Assembly: GCF_019931675.1 (NCBI RefSeq) | Contig: NZ_CP082922.1 | Span: 1,116,001-1,180,000 of the forward strand | Reading direction: 5' to 3' | From: Nocardioides rotundus | GTDB taxonomy: Bacteria > Actinomycetota > Actinomycetes > Propionibacteriales > Nocardioidaceae | Length of the DNA: 64,000 nucleotides | Shown: positions 41,101-49,469 of the stretch, in pieces | Layout of the letters: the number at the start of each line of letters is the position of its first letter | How positions within the stretch are numbered: position 1 is the first letter of the stretch | Notes under the pieces: model-generated | Seen by the model: the letters and a program-made list of their open reading frames with translations, nothing else | Told to the model about the DNA's origin: nothing | Database searches by the model: none | Position numbers and translations under genes: made by a program

Positions 41101-42134
41101 TGCTCCAGGTCGCCGACCTGGACGCGCACGCCCGCGCGGTCGACCGGGCCACCCGCGGCCGCGGCCTGGCCGCCCGGCGGCGGGCGCTGCCCGCGACCAC
41201 CCGGGCCGAGGGGGCCGCGGCGCGCAACAGCAGCGACCCCGACACCCGGGAGGACGCCCCCGGGCTGGAGCGGCACCCGCTCGCCGAGCCGGGGGTCTGG
41301 GCCCGGGCCTCCGCACAGTCCCGCGCCCCGCAGGCCGTGCGAGCGCCGGAGTCGGTGCAGCTCACCCTCGACCTGGGCGACGCGCCGGAGGAGGGCGAGG
41401 TGTCCGGCCTGCCCGAGCTGGACGCCGACGAGCGGCTCCGGGCGGAGCTGGAGATCCTCGGCCTGGACGCCAGCGGCCACGTGATGACGCCGTACTCCCG
41501 CTTCCTCGACGAGCTCGGCGTCACCCGCAGCACCGACCTGCTGCGCCGCCGCAGCCGTGCCGAGCTGCTGGTCGCCGGGGTCAAGGTCGCCACCCAGACC
41601 CCGCCGATCCGGTCCGGGCGCCGGGTGGTGTTCCTGACCCTGGATGACGCGACCGGGCCGGTGGACGCCACGTTCTTCGAGGACGCGCAGGGCCCCTATG
41701 CGGCGACCGTCTTCGGCTCCTGGCTGCTGCTGGTGCGCGGCGAGCTGCGCCGTACCGGCCGGCGCGGGGTCTCCCTGCGGGCCACCGGGGCGTGGGAGCT
41801 GCCGGCCCTGCACCAGCTGTGGCGGCAGGCCCCTTCCAGCGAGGAGGGGGTCGCCGCGGTCCGGGCGCTCCTCGCCGCGGCACCGGAGGCCGGGTTCACC
41901 GAGGCGGAGGCCGCCGGTGCGGCGGAGAGCCGCTCCACCCGGCCGGTGATGAACCGGCCCGCGCCCGACACCCCCGGCGAGCGGGGTACGGCGGGCGGCA
42001 TGGGCCGTCGCCGGGTGCTGGTGCACTCCAGCGGGTTCCGGATGTCGCCCTACTCCGACATCAAGCCCGCGGGGGAGGACGCCCAGCAGGTCGCCCGCAA
42101 GCTCTGGCACCGCAGCCCCGGGAGTCCCGGATGA
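38151..42134 (+). CDS. dnaE2: Error-prone DNA polymerase III alpha (DnaE2-like)
   Basis: A 1327-residue C-family polymerase starting at GTG 11 bp after the HEPN gene. The PHP domain opens with SFVHLHVASGYSRQYAASHP. The palm holds LPDIDVDVE with catalytic Asp463, Asp465 and Asp467, then GIGSFTDIITDISLFRPGPVK and the fingers with FGFCKAHAAAFALPTYQSAWLKAHW. A helix-hairpin-helix region and an OB-fold (VAGVKVATQTPP to GPVDATFFEDAQGPY) end the protein. It is longer than typical DnaE2 (about 1050-1150), with an extra Arg/Ala-rich insert around 1000-1060. PHP metal residues look incomplete, as in other non-proofreading members. LexA control is likely. Confidence 0.9.
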   Translation: MQTGDSFVHLHVASGYSRQYAASHPHVLVERAAEQEMDTLALTDRGNTSGAVKFAKACLQAGIRPVLGVDLAVAPVLGAPAPTAHRPRTPVRGGAHRPEDLPRVTLLAHAGAHGGRAGWAAICRLLSATHLAGERGQPVATLDLLAPWLATGDVVVLLGPASELGAAATRRRDDLGLAALAPWREAVPAENLLVELVSHRLPGRGGAWGPGSSAHAARMAGVARRAGLGTVLSNAVRYADRADAPTVDVLDAARRLVALGSAGMREVAPHAARGNAEGFLKSGKQMHEVAEEIARLSGLGESEQEARRLLARTRAVADRCALDPHADLGLGEVHFPELDVTAGPRTARGAGSPEDPLPGADAMLRARCEAGIGERYGNAPRQRIWKRLDDELEVIRGLGYASYFLTVGDVTDLIRDLGVRCAARGSGAGSLVNYLLGVSGVDPLRHGLLMERFCSPLRGALPDIDVDVESARREEVYRAILDRYGGERCVCVSMMDTYRVRHAVRDVGAALGMPPGEIDAIAKAFPHIRARDARTALRELPELRASGLAAERLDLLFRLVERLDGLPRHIAVHPCGVLLSDATLLDRTPVEASYAGFPMSQFDKDDVEDLGLLKLDVLGIRMQSAMAHAVAEIGRVDGVEVDLEDEEQVPFDDPATYAMISASRTLGVFQIESPGQRELVGKSGIGSFTDIITDISLFRPGPVKSDMITPYLEVKHGWKPVRYLHEDLRPILEETEGVVVFHEQVIEMIATFTGITLAEADEKRRALGDVEGMAQTRTWFFPRALGRGYPLAVVEQAWEVLAAFASFGFCKAHAAAFALPTYQSAWLKAHWPAHFLAGVLTHDPGMYPKRLILDDARQCGIAVLGLDVNASEREYVVERLADLDEPPPTVLGHPGRTVGDGWPDGRRWGIRLALDEVKGISDAEVARIVAGRPYRSLTDFWHRAHVSRPVAERLVLAGGFDRVYGLGSPVPGGRRGKVTRRDLLLQVADLDAHARAVDRATRGRGLAARRRALPATTRAEGAAARNSSDPDTREDAPGLERHPLAEPGVWARASAQSRAPQAVRAPESVQLTLDLGDAPEEGEVSGLPELDADERLRAELEILGLDASGHVMTPYSRFLDELGVTRSTDLLRRRSRAELLVAGVKVATQTPPIRSGRRVVFLTLDDATGPVDATFFEDAQGPYAATVFGSWLLLVRGELRRTGRRGVSLRATGAWELPALHQLWRQAPSSEEGVAAVRALLAAAPEAGFTEAEAAGAAESRSTRPVMNRPAPDTPGERGTAGGMGRRRVLVHSSGFRMSPYSDIKPAGEDAQQVARKLWHRSPGSPG

Positions 42135-42149
42135 GCACGGCCCGCGCAT

Positions 42150-42155
42150 TAGGGT
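42150..42155 (+). promoter_or_regulatory. -10 element of SAM methyltransferase gene (leaderless)
   Basis: TAGGGT, 7-nt spacer, ATG at 42163. It suggests that this gene and dinB have a promoter separate from the LexA-controlled one. Confidence 0.5.
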
Positions 42156-42162
42156 GGAGCCC

Positions 42163-42906
42163 ATGCCGAGCCCCCGCCCCAGCGAGCGCCGCCACTCGGT
42201 CCGCACCACCGTGGTGTGGGCCGCCCTCCAGGACGCCCTGGAGCGGGCCGGTGCCGGCTCCGCCGAGCCGGCCCGGATCGTCGACATCGGCGGCGGCACC
42301 GGCGGCTTCGCCGTACCCCTGGCCGAGCAGGGCCACCGGGTCCAGGTGGTCGACCCCAGCCCGGACGCCCTGGCGGCGCTGGGCCGCCGCGCCGCCGAGC
42401 GGGGCGTCACCGACCTGGTCTCCGCCCAGCAGGGCGACCTCTCCGACCTGGGCGACCTGGTGGACGAGGCCGATCTGGTGCTCTGCCACGGGGTCCTGGA
42501 GATGGTCGACGACCCCGCCACCGCACTGGACACCCTGGCCGGGGTGCTGCGCCCCGGCGGCACCCTCAGCCTGCTGGTCGCGCAGCGGCACGCCGCCGTC
42601 ATCGCCCGCGCGATGGCCGGCCACTTCGCCGCGGCCCGCGACCTGCTCGACGTCGTCCCCGGCGGCGCCCCCGGGCGCGGCGGCCACCGGTTCACCGCCG
42701 AGGAGGTCACCGGGCTGCTCGCCGACGCCGGCTTCGCGGACCCGCTCGTGCACGGCGTCCGGATCTTCGCCGACCTGGTCCCCGGCTCGCTGCTCGACCT
42801 CGAGCCCGGTGCCAGCGCCGCGCTGGTCGAGCTGGAGCGGTCGGTCGCCGGCCGCCCGGAGTACCTCCCGCTGGCCACCCAGCTGCACGTGCTCGCCACC
42901 CGCTGA
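42163..42906 (+). CDS. Class I SAM-dependent methyltransferase
   Basis: A 247-residue protein; ATG 42163 is preferred to GTG 42154, which overlaps the -10. SAM motif I is RIVDIGGGTGGFAVPLAEQGHRVQVVDPSPDAL, motif II QQGDLSDL, and motif post-II DLVLCHGVLEMVDDPATALDTLAGVLRPGGTLSLLVAQ. Later PGGAPGRGGHRFTAEEVTGLLADAGF shapes the substrate site. It resembles small-molecule or tRNA-acting methyltransferases; the substrate is not known. Lying between two damage-tolerance polymerases may be coincidence. Confidence 0.82.
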   Translation: MPSPRPSERRHSVRTTVVWAALQDALERAGAGSAEPARIVDIGGGTGGFAVPLAEQGHRVQVVDPSPDALAALGRRAAERGVTDLVSAQQGDLSDLGDLVDEADLVLCHGVLEMVDDPATALDTLAGVLRPGGTLSLLVAQRHAAVIARAMAGHFAAARDLLDVVPGGAPGRGGHRFTAEEVTGLLADAGFADPLVHGVRIFADLVPGSLLDLEPGASAALVELERSVAGRPEYLPLATQLHVLATR

Positions 42907-42945
42907 GCCTCCGCGCCCCCCGCAGCGTGGGGGGAGGTGGTCGTC

Positions 42946-44175
42946 ATGACGACCGGATCCCCCCACGTCCCGGGCGGGAGTGAGCGGGAGTACGCCGACC
43001 CCACGCCGGTCCTGCACGTGGACATGGACGCCTTCTACGCCTCGGTGGCGGTCCGCGACCGGCCCGACCTGGCCGGCGTACCCGTCATCGTCGGCGGCGG
43101 CCACCGTGGCGTGGTGCTCTCGGCCAACTACCTCGCGCGCTCGTACGGCGTCCGGTCGGCGCTGCCGATGACCCGCGCCCGCCGGCTGTGCCCGGACGCG
43201 GTGGTGCTGCCGCCGGACTACGACACCTTCACCACGGTCTCCTCGGCGGTGATGGAGCTCTTCCGCCGGGTCACCCCGCAGGTGCAGGTGCTCTCCCTGG
43301 ACGAGGCCTTCCTCGACGTCCGCGGCTCCCGACTCCGGCTGGGCACCTCGGTGGAGATCGCCGAGCGGCTGCGGGCCGCGGTCCACGACGAGCAGCGGAT
43401 CACCTGCTCGGTCGGGGTCGCGGCCACCATCGGCACCGCCAAGCTGGCCTCCCGCCGGGCCAAGCCCGACGGCGTGGTGGTGGTGCGCCCCGAGGACGTC
43501 ACCACCTTCCTGCACCCGCTGGACGTCGGCGAGCTGTGGGGGGTGGGGGAGAAGACCCGCGCGATGCTGCACCGGCTGGGGCTGGTCACCGTGGGCCACG
43601 TCGCCCATACCCCGCTGCGCACCCTGCAGCGGGCGCTCGGCCAGGGGCTCGGCACCCAGCTGCACCAGCTCGCGTGGGGGGTCGACGACCGCCCGGTGGT
43701 CGCCCAGCGCGGCCCGGACGAGCCGGACCGCTCGATCGGGGCCAGCGAGACCTTCGGCCGGGACACCGACGACCGCGAGGTGGTCACCCGCGAGCTGCTC
43801 CGGCTCACCGCGAAGGTGACCGGCCGGATGCGCACCGCCGAGGTGGCCGGCCGCACCGTGACGATCACCGTCCGGTTCGCCGACTTCACCACGATCACCC
43901 GCTCCCGCACCCTGCCGGAGGCCACGGACGTGACGCAGGAGGTCTACCGGACCGCGGTCGGCCTGTACGACGCCCTCGCGCTGCAGCGGGCCAGGGTGCG
44001 CCTGGTGGGGGTCCGGGTCGAGGGGCTGGTGCCGCGGAGCACGGTGCAGCGTCAGCTGGTGCTGGGCGAGCGGGAGCGCGGCTGGTCCGAGGCGGACCGG
44101 GCCGTCGATCGCGCCGCGCTGCGCTTCGGGTCCACCGCCGTGGGGCCCGCGAGCCTCCTGCGGAACCGTCCCTGA
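42946..44175 (+). CDS. dinB: DNA polymerase IV (Y-family)
   Basis: A 409-residue translesion polymerase with GGGGAGG about 8 nt before the ATG. Catalytic Asp26 and Asp28 in HVDMDAFYASV, with steric-gate Phe30, and Asp119-Glu120 in LSLDEAFLDV. KLASRRAKPDGVVVV and the HhH region LWGVGEKTRAMLHRLGLVTVG are intact, followed by the little finger (GASETFGRDTDDREVV to LVGVRVEGL). No obvious beta-clamp pentapeptide is seen at the end (ASLLRNRP). No LexA box is visible directly upstream. Confidence 0.92.
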   Translation: MTTGSPHVPGGSEREYADPTPVLHVDMDAFYASVAVRDRPDLAGVPVIVGGGHRGVVLSANYLARSYGVRSALPMTRARRLCPDAVVLPPDYDTFTTVSSAVMELFRRVTPQVQVLSLDEAFLDVRGSRLRLGTSVEIAERLRAAVHDEQRITCSVGVAATIGTAKLASRRAKPDGVVVVRPEDVTTFLHPLDVGELWGVGEKTRAMLHRLGLVTVGHVAHTPLRTLQRALGQGLGTQLHQLAWGVDDRPVVAQRGPDEPDRSIGASETFGRDTDDREVVTRELLRLTAKVTGRMRTAEVAGRTVTITVRFADFTTITRSRTLPEATDVTQEVYRTAVGLYDALALQRARVRLVGVRVEGLVPRSTVQRQLVLGERERGWSEADRAVDRAALRFGSTAVGPASLLRNRP

Positions 44176-44241
44176 CCACCCCTGCGGGTGCCAAGTCCAG
44201 CCATTTCCGCAGCCCCGCTACCGCCGCGCGGCGTACCGACC

Positions 44242-44247
44242 TATCCT
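44242..44247 (+). promoter_or_regulatory. -10 element of DUF3040 gene
   Basis: TATCCT lies 40 nt before the ATG at 44288, which has GAGAGGGGG as its ribosome-binding site. Confidence 0.4.
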
Positions 44248-44287
44248 GGGGGTGACAAGGTGTTCGACCCGCAGAGAGGGGGACGAC

Positions 44288-44653
44288 ATGGCGCTGTCGG
44301 AGGAAGAGCTCCGGATGCTCCAGCAGATGGAGCGAGCGCTGGTCGAGGAGGACCCCAAGTTCGCCTCCACCCTGCGCGGCACCACCCTGCGCCGGTCCGC
44401 CCGCCAGCGCGCGATCCTCGCCGGTGTCGTCTTCGTCGCCGGCGTCGCCGTGCTGATGACCGGTGCCGTGATGCGCCAGACGATCGTCGGCATCATCGGC
44501 TTCGTGGTGATGCTGGCCGCGGCCACGGTCGCCCTGGGTGCGCTGCGCCGAGGTGCTCAGGCCCAGGCCGAGCCGTCCCCGGACCACCCCGCCCACGGGG
44601 AGCCGGGCAACGGGTTCCGTAACCCGTTCGACCGCCGCGACGACGGCCTCTGA
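44288..44653 (+). CDS. DUF3040 membrane protein (Rv2169c-like)
   Basis: A 121-residue protein. MALSEEELRMLQQMERALVEEDPKFASTLR is the invariant DUF3040 start. Two transmembrane helices follow (about 42-60, AILAGVVFVAGVAVLMTGA, and 66-85, TIVGIIGFVVMLAAATVALG). The tail is Pro/Asp-rich with GFRNPFDRRDDGL. In mycobacteria the homologue sits next to mraZ and the dcw cluster; here a transglutaminase-DUF58-MoxR operon lies between. Function unknown. Confidence 0.85.
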   Translation: MALSEEELRMLQQMERALVEEDPKFASTLRGTTLRRSARQRAILAGVVFVAGVAVLMTGAVMRQTIVGIIGFVVMLAAATVALGALRRGAQAQAEPSPDHPAHGEPGNGFRNPFDRRDDGL

Positions 44654-44674
44654 GCCGACGCCGGCCGGGAGACG

Positions 44675-47047
44675 TCAGCCGACCCGGTCCACCGCGCCCG
44701 AGCCCCCGGAGACGCGGGAGGAGGGCGGCCGGGCCTGCTGCTCGCGGACGAACACCGACCGCGGCCACCACTCGGCCCGGCGGCGGGCACGCGGGGGAGC
44801 GCCGGAGAACCACGCGTCCCGGCAGGTGACCACGTCGTTCCAGGAGACCGGGCCCGGGTCCGTGCCCGGCCGGGCATAGCGGCTGCGCTCCACCGCCCGC
44901 GCGATCCGCTGCAGCGCCTCGACGGCGTGCGGAGCCAGCGCCGCGGCATGCCGGGGCCGCTCCTCATCCCCGCTGCCGTCGCCGAAGTGCTCGGACATCA
45001 GCACCGTCGTGGCGCGCGGCGTGGTGCCCTCGGGCCAGGGCAGGCGCAGGTCCACGGCGGTGTCGCGCAGCTCCGACCAGGCCGACTCGGCGTCACCGGC
45101 GCCGGCTCGCGCGGCGCTGCGCCGACGACGCAGGAGGCGGGGGGCGAGGCCGGCCAGCACCAGGAGGGCGAGTGCGCCGCCGGCGAGGAGGGCCCGGCGC
45201 ACCCAGACTCCGGCGGTGCTGCGCTCCGGCTCGGCGGCCCCCTGGCCCTGGTCGAGTCCGCGCGGCGGCTGCGAGGGAGCCGCCCCCGGGGACGCGGTGT
45301 CGGAGGATGCCTCGGCCGACGCGCTGGCGCTGGCGTCCGGGGCGGGCCGGTCGAACGGGATCCGGGTGTAGGACGGAGCGCCGGTGCCGCGGCGGGCGGG
45401 GGTGGGCTCGAACCGCACCCAGCCGGACCCCTCGAAGTACAGCTCCGGCCAGGCGTGCATGTCGTGGGCGGAGTAGACCCACTGCCGCGGGCCGACGTTG
45501 GTCGGCTCGAGGAACCCGACGGCCACCCGCGAGGGGATGTTCAGCGCCCGGGCCATCGCCGCCATCGAGGAGGCGAACTGCTCGCAGTACCCGCGTCGCC
45601 CCTCGGGGCCCTGGGTGAGGAAGGAGACCAGGTCACCGGTGCCGCTGCCGCTCGGGACGGCGGTGGTGTACTCGAAGCCACCGTCCTCGCGGAACCAGCG
45701 CTGCAGGATCACCGCCCGCTCGAACTTGGTGGTTCCCTCCGCGGTGACCTCGCGGGTCAGGTCGCGCACCTCGGCGGGGAACTCGTCGGGCAGGTCGAGG
45801 TACTCGCTGGGCACCTGGGTGACCGCGGAGCCGGCCCGGTTGAGCGCCCGGGTGTCGTACTCCAGGTCGGTGCCGGTCGCGGTCCACTCACGGCCGGCGG
45901 TGGTGAAGTCCTCGCCCTCGGTGGAGGTGAAGTCGCGGGTGACCTCGTCCCATCGCCACGGACCGGGTGCGTCGACCCGGGCGACGTTCTCCGGCAGGGG
46001 CAGCCAGGTCGACTCCAGCCGGTCGGCGGCCCGCAGCGTCCAGTCGTACTCGGTGCGGGAGACCGAGGGCCCGACCCCCGGCAGCGGCGGCAGCGCGCCC
46101 GTCCCGTCCTGGTCGGGCGGGATGCTGCGCTCCCCGGGACTCCACTCCTCCTCGGTGAAGCGGGTCAGGACGCTCATCCGCAGGTAGGTGGGGGACGGGT
46201 CGTCGGTGGTCAGGTAGACGAGGGGTACGTCGACCCCGCGCTCGAGGTCGCGCTTCATCCCCACCATCGGGTTGGAGACGGTGATGTCGCCCTCGCCGTC
46301 GCCCCGGCCGCCGAACCACGACAGCTCCAACCGGGGGGTCAGGGTGGGGAGCAGCAGGGCCAGCGCGATGGACGCTGCGCCCGCGGCCAGCATGGTGGTG
46401 CGGAACGGCCCGGACAGCAGGAGCCGGGAGGACGAGCCGGGTGTCCCGAGCCGGCGACCCCAGCGGGTGAGCTGGTCGCAGGCCTGCAGGTGCAGGAGCG
46501 CGAGGAAGCCGGCGGCCGCCAGGGCGAAGCTCCACCAGCTCACCGCGTCGTTCACCAGGACGCCGACGGGCACCATGTAGGCCGCGAGCAGCGCCAGGCC
46601 GGCGAGCGAGACCCGGCGCAGTCCCACGGCCAGCCAGTCCACCAGCAGCGCGATCCCCATGCCGGCCGGCAGCAGGACCGGGTCCAGCGGCGCGGCCGAG
46701 GCCGGCACCGGCGCCACGAAGGTGCGCGCCGCCTCCAGGGCCGCGGACACGCCGCGCGCCAGCTCGACGAAGGTGCCGCCGATCGGCAGCGGGCTGCCGG
46801 TGAGGGCATAGCTCGTCCAGCCGATCGCGAGGACCAGCTGGAGGAGGAAGGACAGCCAGGTGGGCAGCCCGGCGCGGCGCAGCAGGGCACCAAGCACGCC
46901 CACGCCCAGCATGCCGAGCAGCACCTGCATCACCCACGGGTCGGTGCCCTGGGTCAGCGGCAGCCAGGACAGGAGCACGGCGGTCGAGGTCAGGGCCGCG
47001 ACCACGGTGAGGGGGAGCTCGATGTCGAGTCGGCGACGGATGGTCAC
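44675..47047 (-). CDS. TgpA-type membrane transglutaminase-like protein
   Basis: A 790-residue protein starting at GTG in a GTGA overlap with the DUF58 gene. Residues about 10-240 hold six or so transmembrane helices (DUF3488 type). The extracellular transglutaminase-like core has Cys488 in GYCEQFASS, His531 in HAWPELYFEG and Glu547 in VRFEPTP, where other members have Asp or Glu. A further helix (RRALLAGGALALLVLAGLAP) and a DUF4129-like cytoplasmic tail follow. With MoxR and DUF58 it forms a widespread three-gene system whose substrate is unknown, probably in the cell envelope. Confidence 0.9.
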   Translation of the reverse strand: MTIRRRLDIELPLTVVAALTSTAVLLSWLPLTQGTDPWVMQVLLGMLGVGVLGALLRRAGLPTWLSFLLQLVLAIGWTSYALTGSPLPIGGTFVELARGVSAALEAARTFVAPVPASAAPLDPVLLPAGMGIALLVDWLAVGLRRVSLAGLALLAAYMVPVGVLVNDAVSWWSFALAAAGFLALLHLQACDQLTRWGRRLGTPGSSSRLLLSGPFRTTMLAAGAASIALALLLPTLTPRLELSWFGGRGDGEGDITVSNPMVGMKRDLERGVDVPLVYLTTDDPSPTYLRMSVLTRFTEEEWSPGERSIPPDQDGTGALPPLPGVGPSVSRTEYDWTLRAADRLESTWLPLPENVARVDAPGPWRWDEVTRDFTSTEGEDFTTAGREWTATGTDLEYDTRALNRAGSAVTQVPSEYLDLPDEFPAEVRDLTREVTAEGTTKFERAVILQRWFREDGGFEYTTAVPSGSGTGDLVSFLTQGPEGRRGYCEQFASSMAAMARALNIPSRVAVGFLEPTNVGPRQWVYSAHDMHAWPELYFEGSGWVRFEPTPARRGTGAPSYTRIPFDRPAPDASASASAEASSDTASPGAAPSQPPRGLDQGQGAAEPERSTAGVWVRRALLAGGALALLVLAGLAPRLLRRRRSAARAGAGDAESAWSELRDTAVDLRLPWPEGTTPRATTVLMSEHFGDGSGDEERPRHAAALAPHAVEALQRIARAVERSRYARPGTDPGPVSWNDVVTCRDAWFSGAPPRARRRAEWWPRSVFVREQQARPPSSRVSGGSGAVDRVG

Positions 47048-48297
47048 GAGACCCTCCCGGCACCCTCGGAGGGGACGGCGCTCAGCCGCTCCCAGGCCCG
47101 GTCGAAGCGCTCGCCGGAGGCGAGCACGGTGGTGCGCCACCCCTGCTGGCCCAGCGCGGTGGCGGAGCTGGGGTCGCCGCTGCGCGCCGTCGCCCAGGTC
47201 GCGGTGTCGAGGGCGATCGCGATGCCGGCGCTGGAGCGGCCGCGCATCCGGGCGAGGATCGCCAGGTCGCGCTCGTCGAGGTGACCGAGGACGGCCACGA
47301 CCAGGTCGCCGCCCCCGTGGTCGCCGAGCCACCCGGTGGCCATCCGCGGCTGGTCGGAGGGGTGGACCACGGCGAGCGCCTCGAGCAGCTCGGTCGCGTC
47401 GGCGGCCCGCCCGCGGGTGTGCCAGGCGACGGCCTCCTCGCCGCCGGCGGCGGTGACCAGGCGTACGGCGTACCCCCGCCCCTCGAGGTGGCTGATCACC
47501 GACGCGGCCACGTGGACCGCCGTCTCCAGCGACGACCCCAGGCCGCGGCCCCGGTGGGCCACCGCCCGCTCGTCGAGGAAGACCGTGGCCCGGCTCTGCC
47601 AGGGCTGCTCCTCGCGCCGCACCATCAGCTCGCCGACGCGCGCCGAGCTGCGCCAGTGCACCCGGCGCAGGTCGTCGCCGCGGCGGTACTCCCGCACGGT
47701 CACGTCCTCGGCGCTGCCGGTGGCGAAGGCCCGCGGCCGGTTGTCGCCGGAGCCGCTCCACGCCCCGGCGAGGGCGATCGGCGCGAGCGGGACGATCCGC
47801 GGGGTCACGGTGAGCTGGGTGACCGCGTGGAAGGCGTGCCCCAGCTCGACCATGCCGAAGGGGTCGCTGACCCGCACCGTCATCGGGCCGATCTGATAGC
47901 GGCCGCGCAGGTCCGAGCGCACCTGGTAGTCCAGCTCGCGGCGCCATCCGTGCCGGATCCCGTCGAGCAGGAACCGGGGCCGGGTGCCCAGCACGTAGGG
48001 GATCTGGTCCTCCAGCATGAGCATCCCCGAGGGGGTGCGGCCCTCGTTGGTGAGCGTCAGCCGCACCTGCGCCGGCTGCCCGGCGGGCACCACCTGTGGC
48101 GAGACGGAGCGGACCAGGGAGAGGCGGTACTTCGCCCGCCCGATGAGGTACGCCGACACGAAGGGCAGCACGAGCACGAGGACGCCGACCCGCCCGAGCG
48201 CGGGCTGGTCCATCAGCACCGCGCACACCACCGCGGCCACCCCGGCCGCCACGAAGGCGCGCCCCCGCAGCGTCAGCGCGGACAGTGACTCGCGCAC
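47044..48297 (-). CDS. DUF58 domain protein (vWA-like)
   Basis: A 417-residue protein. Two N-terminal membrane helices (about 9-45, RGRAFVAAGVAAVVCAVLMDQPALG and VLVLVLPFVSAYLIG) are followed by an extracytoplasmic-like beta domain and the DUF58 signature YRRGDDLRRVHWRSSARVGELMVRREEQP (about 198-225). A vWA-like metal site follows from ATVFLDERA. Partner of MoxR ATPases in presumed assembly of membrane complexes. GTG 48297; the moxR stop lies 7 bp upstream. Confidence 0.88.
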   Translation of the reverse strand: MRESLSALTLRGRAFVAAGVAAVVCAVLMDQPALGRVGVLVLVLPFVSAYLIGRAKYRLSLVRSVSPQVVPAGQPAQVRLTLTNEGRTPSGMLMLEDQIPYVLGTRPRFLLDGIRHGWRRELDYQVRSDLRGRYQIGPMTVRVSDPFGMVELGHAFHAVTQLTVTPRIVPLAPIALAGAWSGSGDNRPRAFATGSAEDVTVREYRRGDDLRRVHWRSSARVGELMVRREEQPWQSRATVFLDERAVAHRGRGLGSSLETAVHVAASVISHLEGRGYAVRLVTAAGGEEAVAWHTRGRAADATELLEALAVVHPSDQPRMATGWLGDHGGGDLVVAVLGHLDERDLAILARMRGRSSAGIAIALDTATWATARSGDPSSATALGQQGWRTTVLASGERFDRAWERLSAVPSEGAGRVS

Positions 48298-48304
48298 GTG
48301 CGCC

Positions 48305-49282
48305 TCAGCCGTGGTGCGCGGCCGGGGCCGGGACGCCGGCGACGATGGACTCCAGGATCCGCTCCGCGTCGCGTCCGCCCATGGCGGCCTCCACTGAGGG
48401 CACCAGCCGGTGCGCGAGGACCGGACCGGTGAGGGCGGCGACGTCGTCGGGGATGACGTAGTCGCGGCCGTGCATCGCAGCCCGGGCCTTGGCGGCGCGG
48501 GCCAGGTGCAGGGAGGCGCGCGGCGAGGCGCCGAGGGTCAGCTCCAGGGAGTCGCGCGTGGCGCGCGCCAGCGCGACGACGTACTGCTGGACCGCGGGTG
48601 AGACGTAGACCTGGTTGACGATCTCGATCAGCTTGCGCACCTCGGCGGCGTCGGCCACCGGCTCCAGGTCGTCCAGCGGGTTGCGGGCGGTGTGCCCGTC
48701 GAGCATCGCCAGCTCGGCGCTCTCCACGGGGTAGCCGACCGAGACCCGGGCCATGAAGCGGTCGCGCTGCGCCTCGGGGAGGGCGTAGGTGCCCTCCATC
48801 TCGACCGGGTTCTGGGTCGCGATGACCATGAAGGGCGCCTCGAGCGGATAGGTCGTGGTGTCCACGGTGACCTGCCGCTCCTCCATGCACTCCAGGAGCG
48901 CGGACTGGGTCTTGGGGGAGGCGCGGTTGATCTCGTCGCCGACGACGATGTTGGCGAAGACCCCGCCGGGGCGGAACTCGAAGGTCCGGGTGTCCTGGTT
49001 GAAGATCGACACCCCGGTGACGTCCGAGGGCAGCAGGTCGGGCGTGAACTGGATGCGCCGGACCGTGGAGTCGATGCTGCGGGCCAGCGCCTTGCTGAGC
49101 ATGGTCTTGCCGACGCCGGGGACGTCCTCGATCAGCAGGTGGCCCTCGGCCAGGAGCACGATGATCGCCGAGGAGACGACGTCGGGCTTGCCCTCGATGA
49201 CGCGCTCCACGTTCTCCCGGATGCGTCCGGTGATCCGCTCCAGGGTCCCCAGGTCCGCCGCCTGCGCGTCGTGCGTCTCCAC
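48305..49282 (-). CDS. MoxR-family AAA+ ATPase
   Basis: A 325-residue ATPase from GTG 49282; an in-frame GTG at 49321 adds 13 residues. Walker A HLLIEDVPGVGKTMLSKALAR (GVGKT), Walker B NIVVGDEINRASPKTQSALLE, sensor 1 FMVIATQNPVEMEGTYALPEAQRDRF, and sensor 2 ASPRASLHLARAAKARAA are all present. It would act as a chaperone that inserts metal or assembles complexes with the downstream DUF58 protein. The gene starts a three-gene operon divergent from mraZ. Confidence 0.93.
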   Translation of the reverse strand: METHDAQAADLGTLERITGRIRENVERVIEGKPDVVSSAIIVLLAEGHLLIEDVPGVGKTMLSKALARSIDSTVRRIQFTPDLLPSDVTGVSIFNQDTRTFEFRPGGVFANIVVGDEINRASPKTQSALLECMEERQVTVDTTTYPLEAPFMVIATQNPVEMEGTYALPEAQRDRFMARVSVGYPVESAELAMLDGHTARNPLDDLEPVADAAEVRKLIEIVNQVYVSPAVQQYVVALARATRDSLELTLGASPRASLHLARAAKARAAMHGRDYVIPDDVAALTGPVLAHRLVPSVEAAMGGRDAERILESIVAGVPAPAAHHG

Positions 49283-49441
49283 ACCCCGTCCTCTCGCCGC
49301 CCTCGCTGTGGCCCCGGTCACCCAGGACGTCCGAAACGGTACCGCGCGGCCCTGAACCGGACCCCTGCCTGCCGATCACGGTTTGGTTGCGGGCCGGTCT
49401 CGGCGACGGGGGAGCGCGGTGGGGAATCGCCCGGATTGTGG

Positions 49442-49469
49442 TTGACGGTGGAGGGAAGTGGGGTAAAGT
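49442..49469 (+). promoter_or_regulatory. mraZ (dcw) promoter
   Basis: TTGACG (49442-49447) and TAAAGT (49464-49469) spaced by 16 nt. This is the clearest sigma-70 promoter seen in the window. It lies 55 nt before the mraZ ATG and is overlapped by the 10-bp repeats below. Confidence 0.7.

Noticed and set aside
37797..43025. 1742-codon open frame on the minus strand across dnaE2
   Set aside because: It is antisense to a clearly real polymerase, has no recognisable domain and a composition (Arg/Gly/Pro/His runs) typical of shadow frames in very high-GC DNA.
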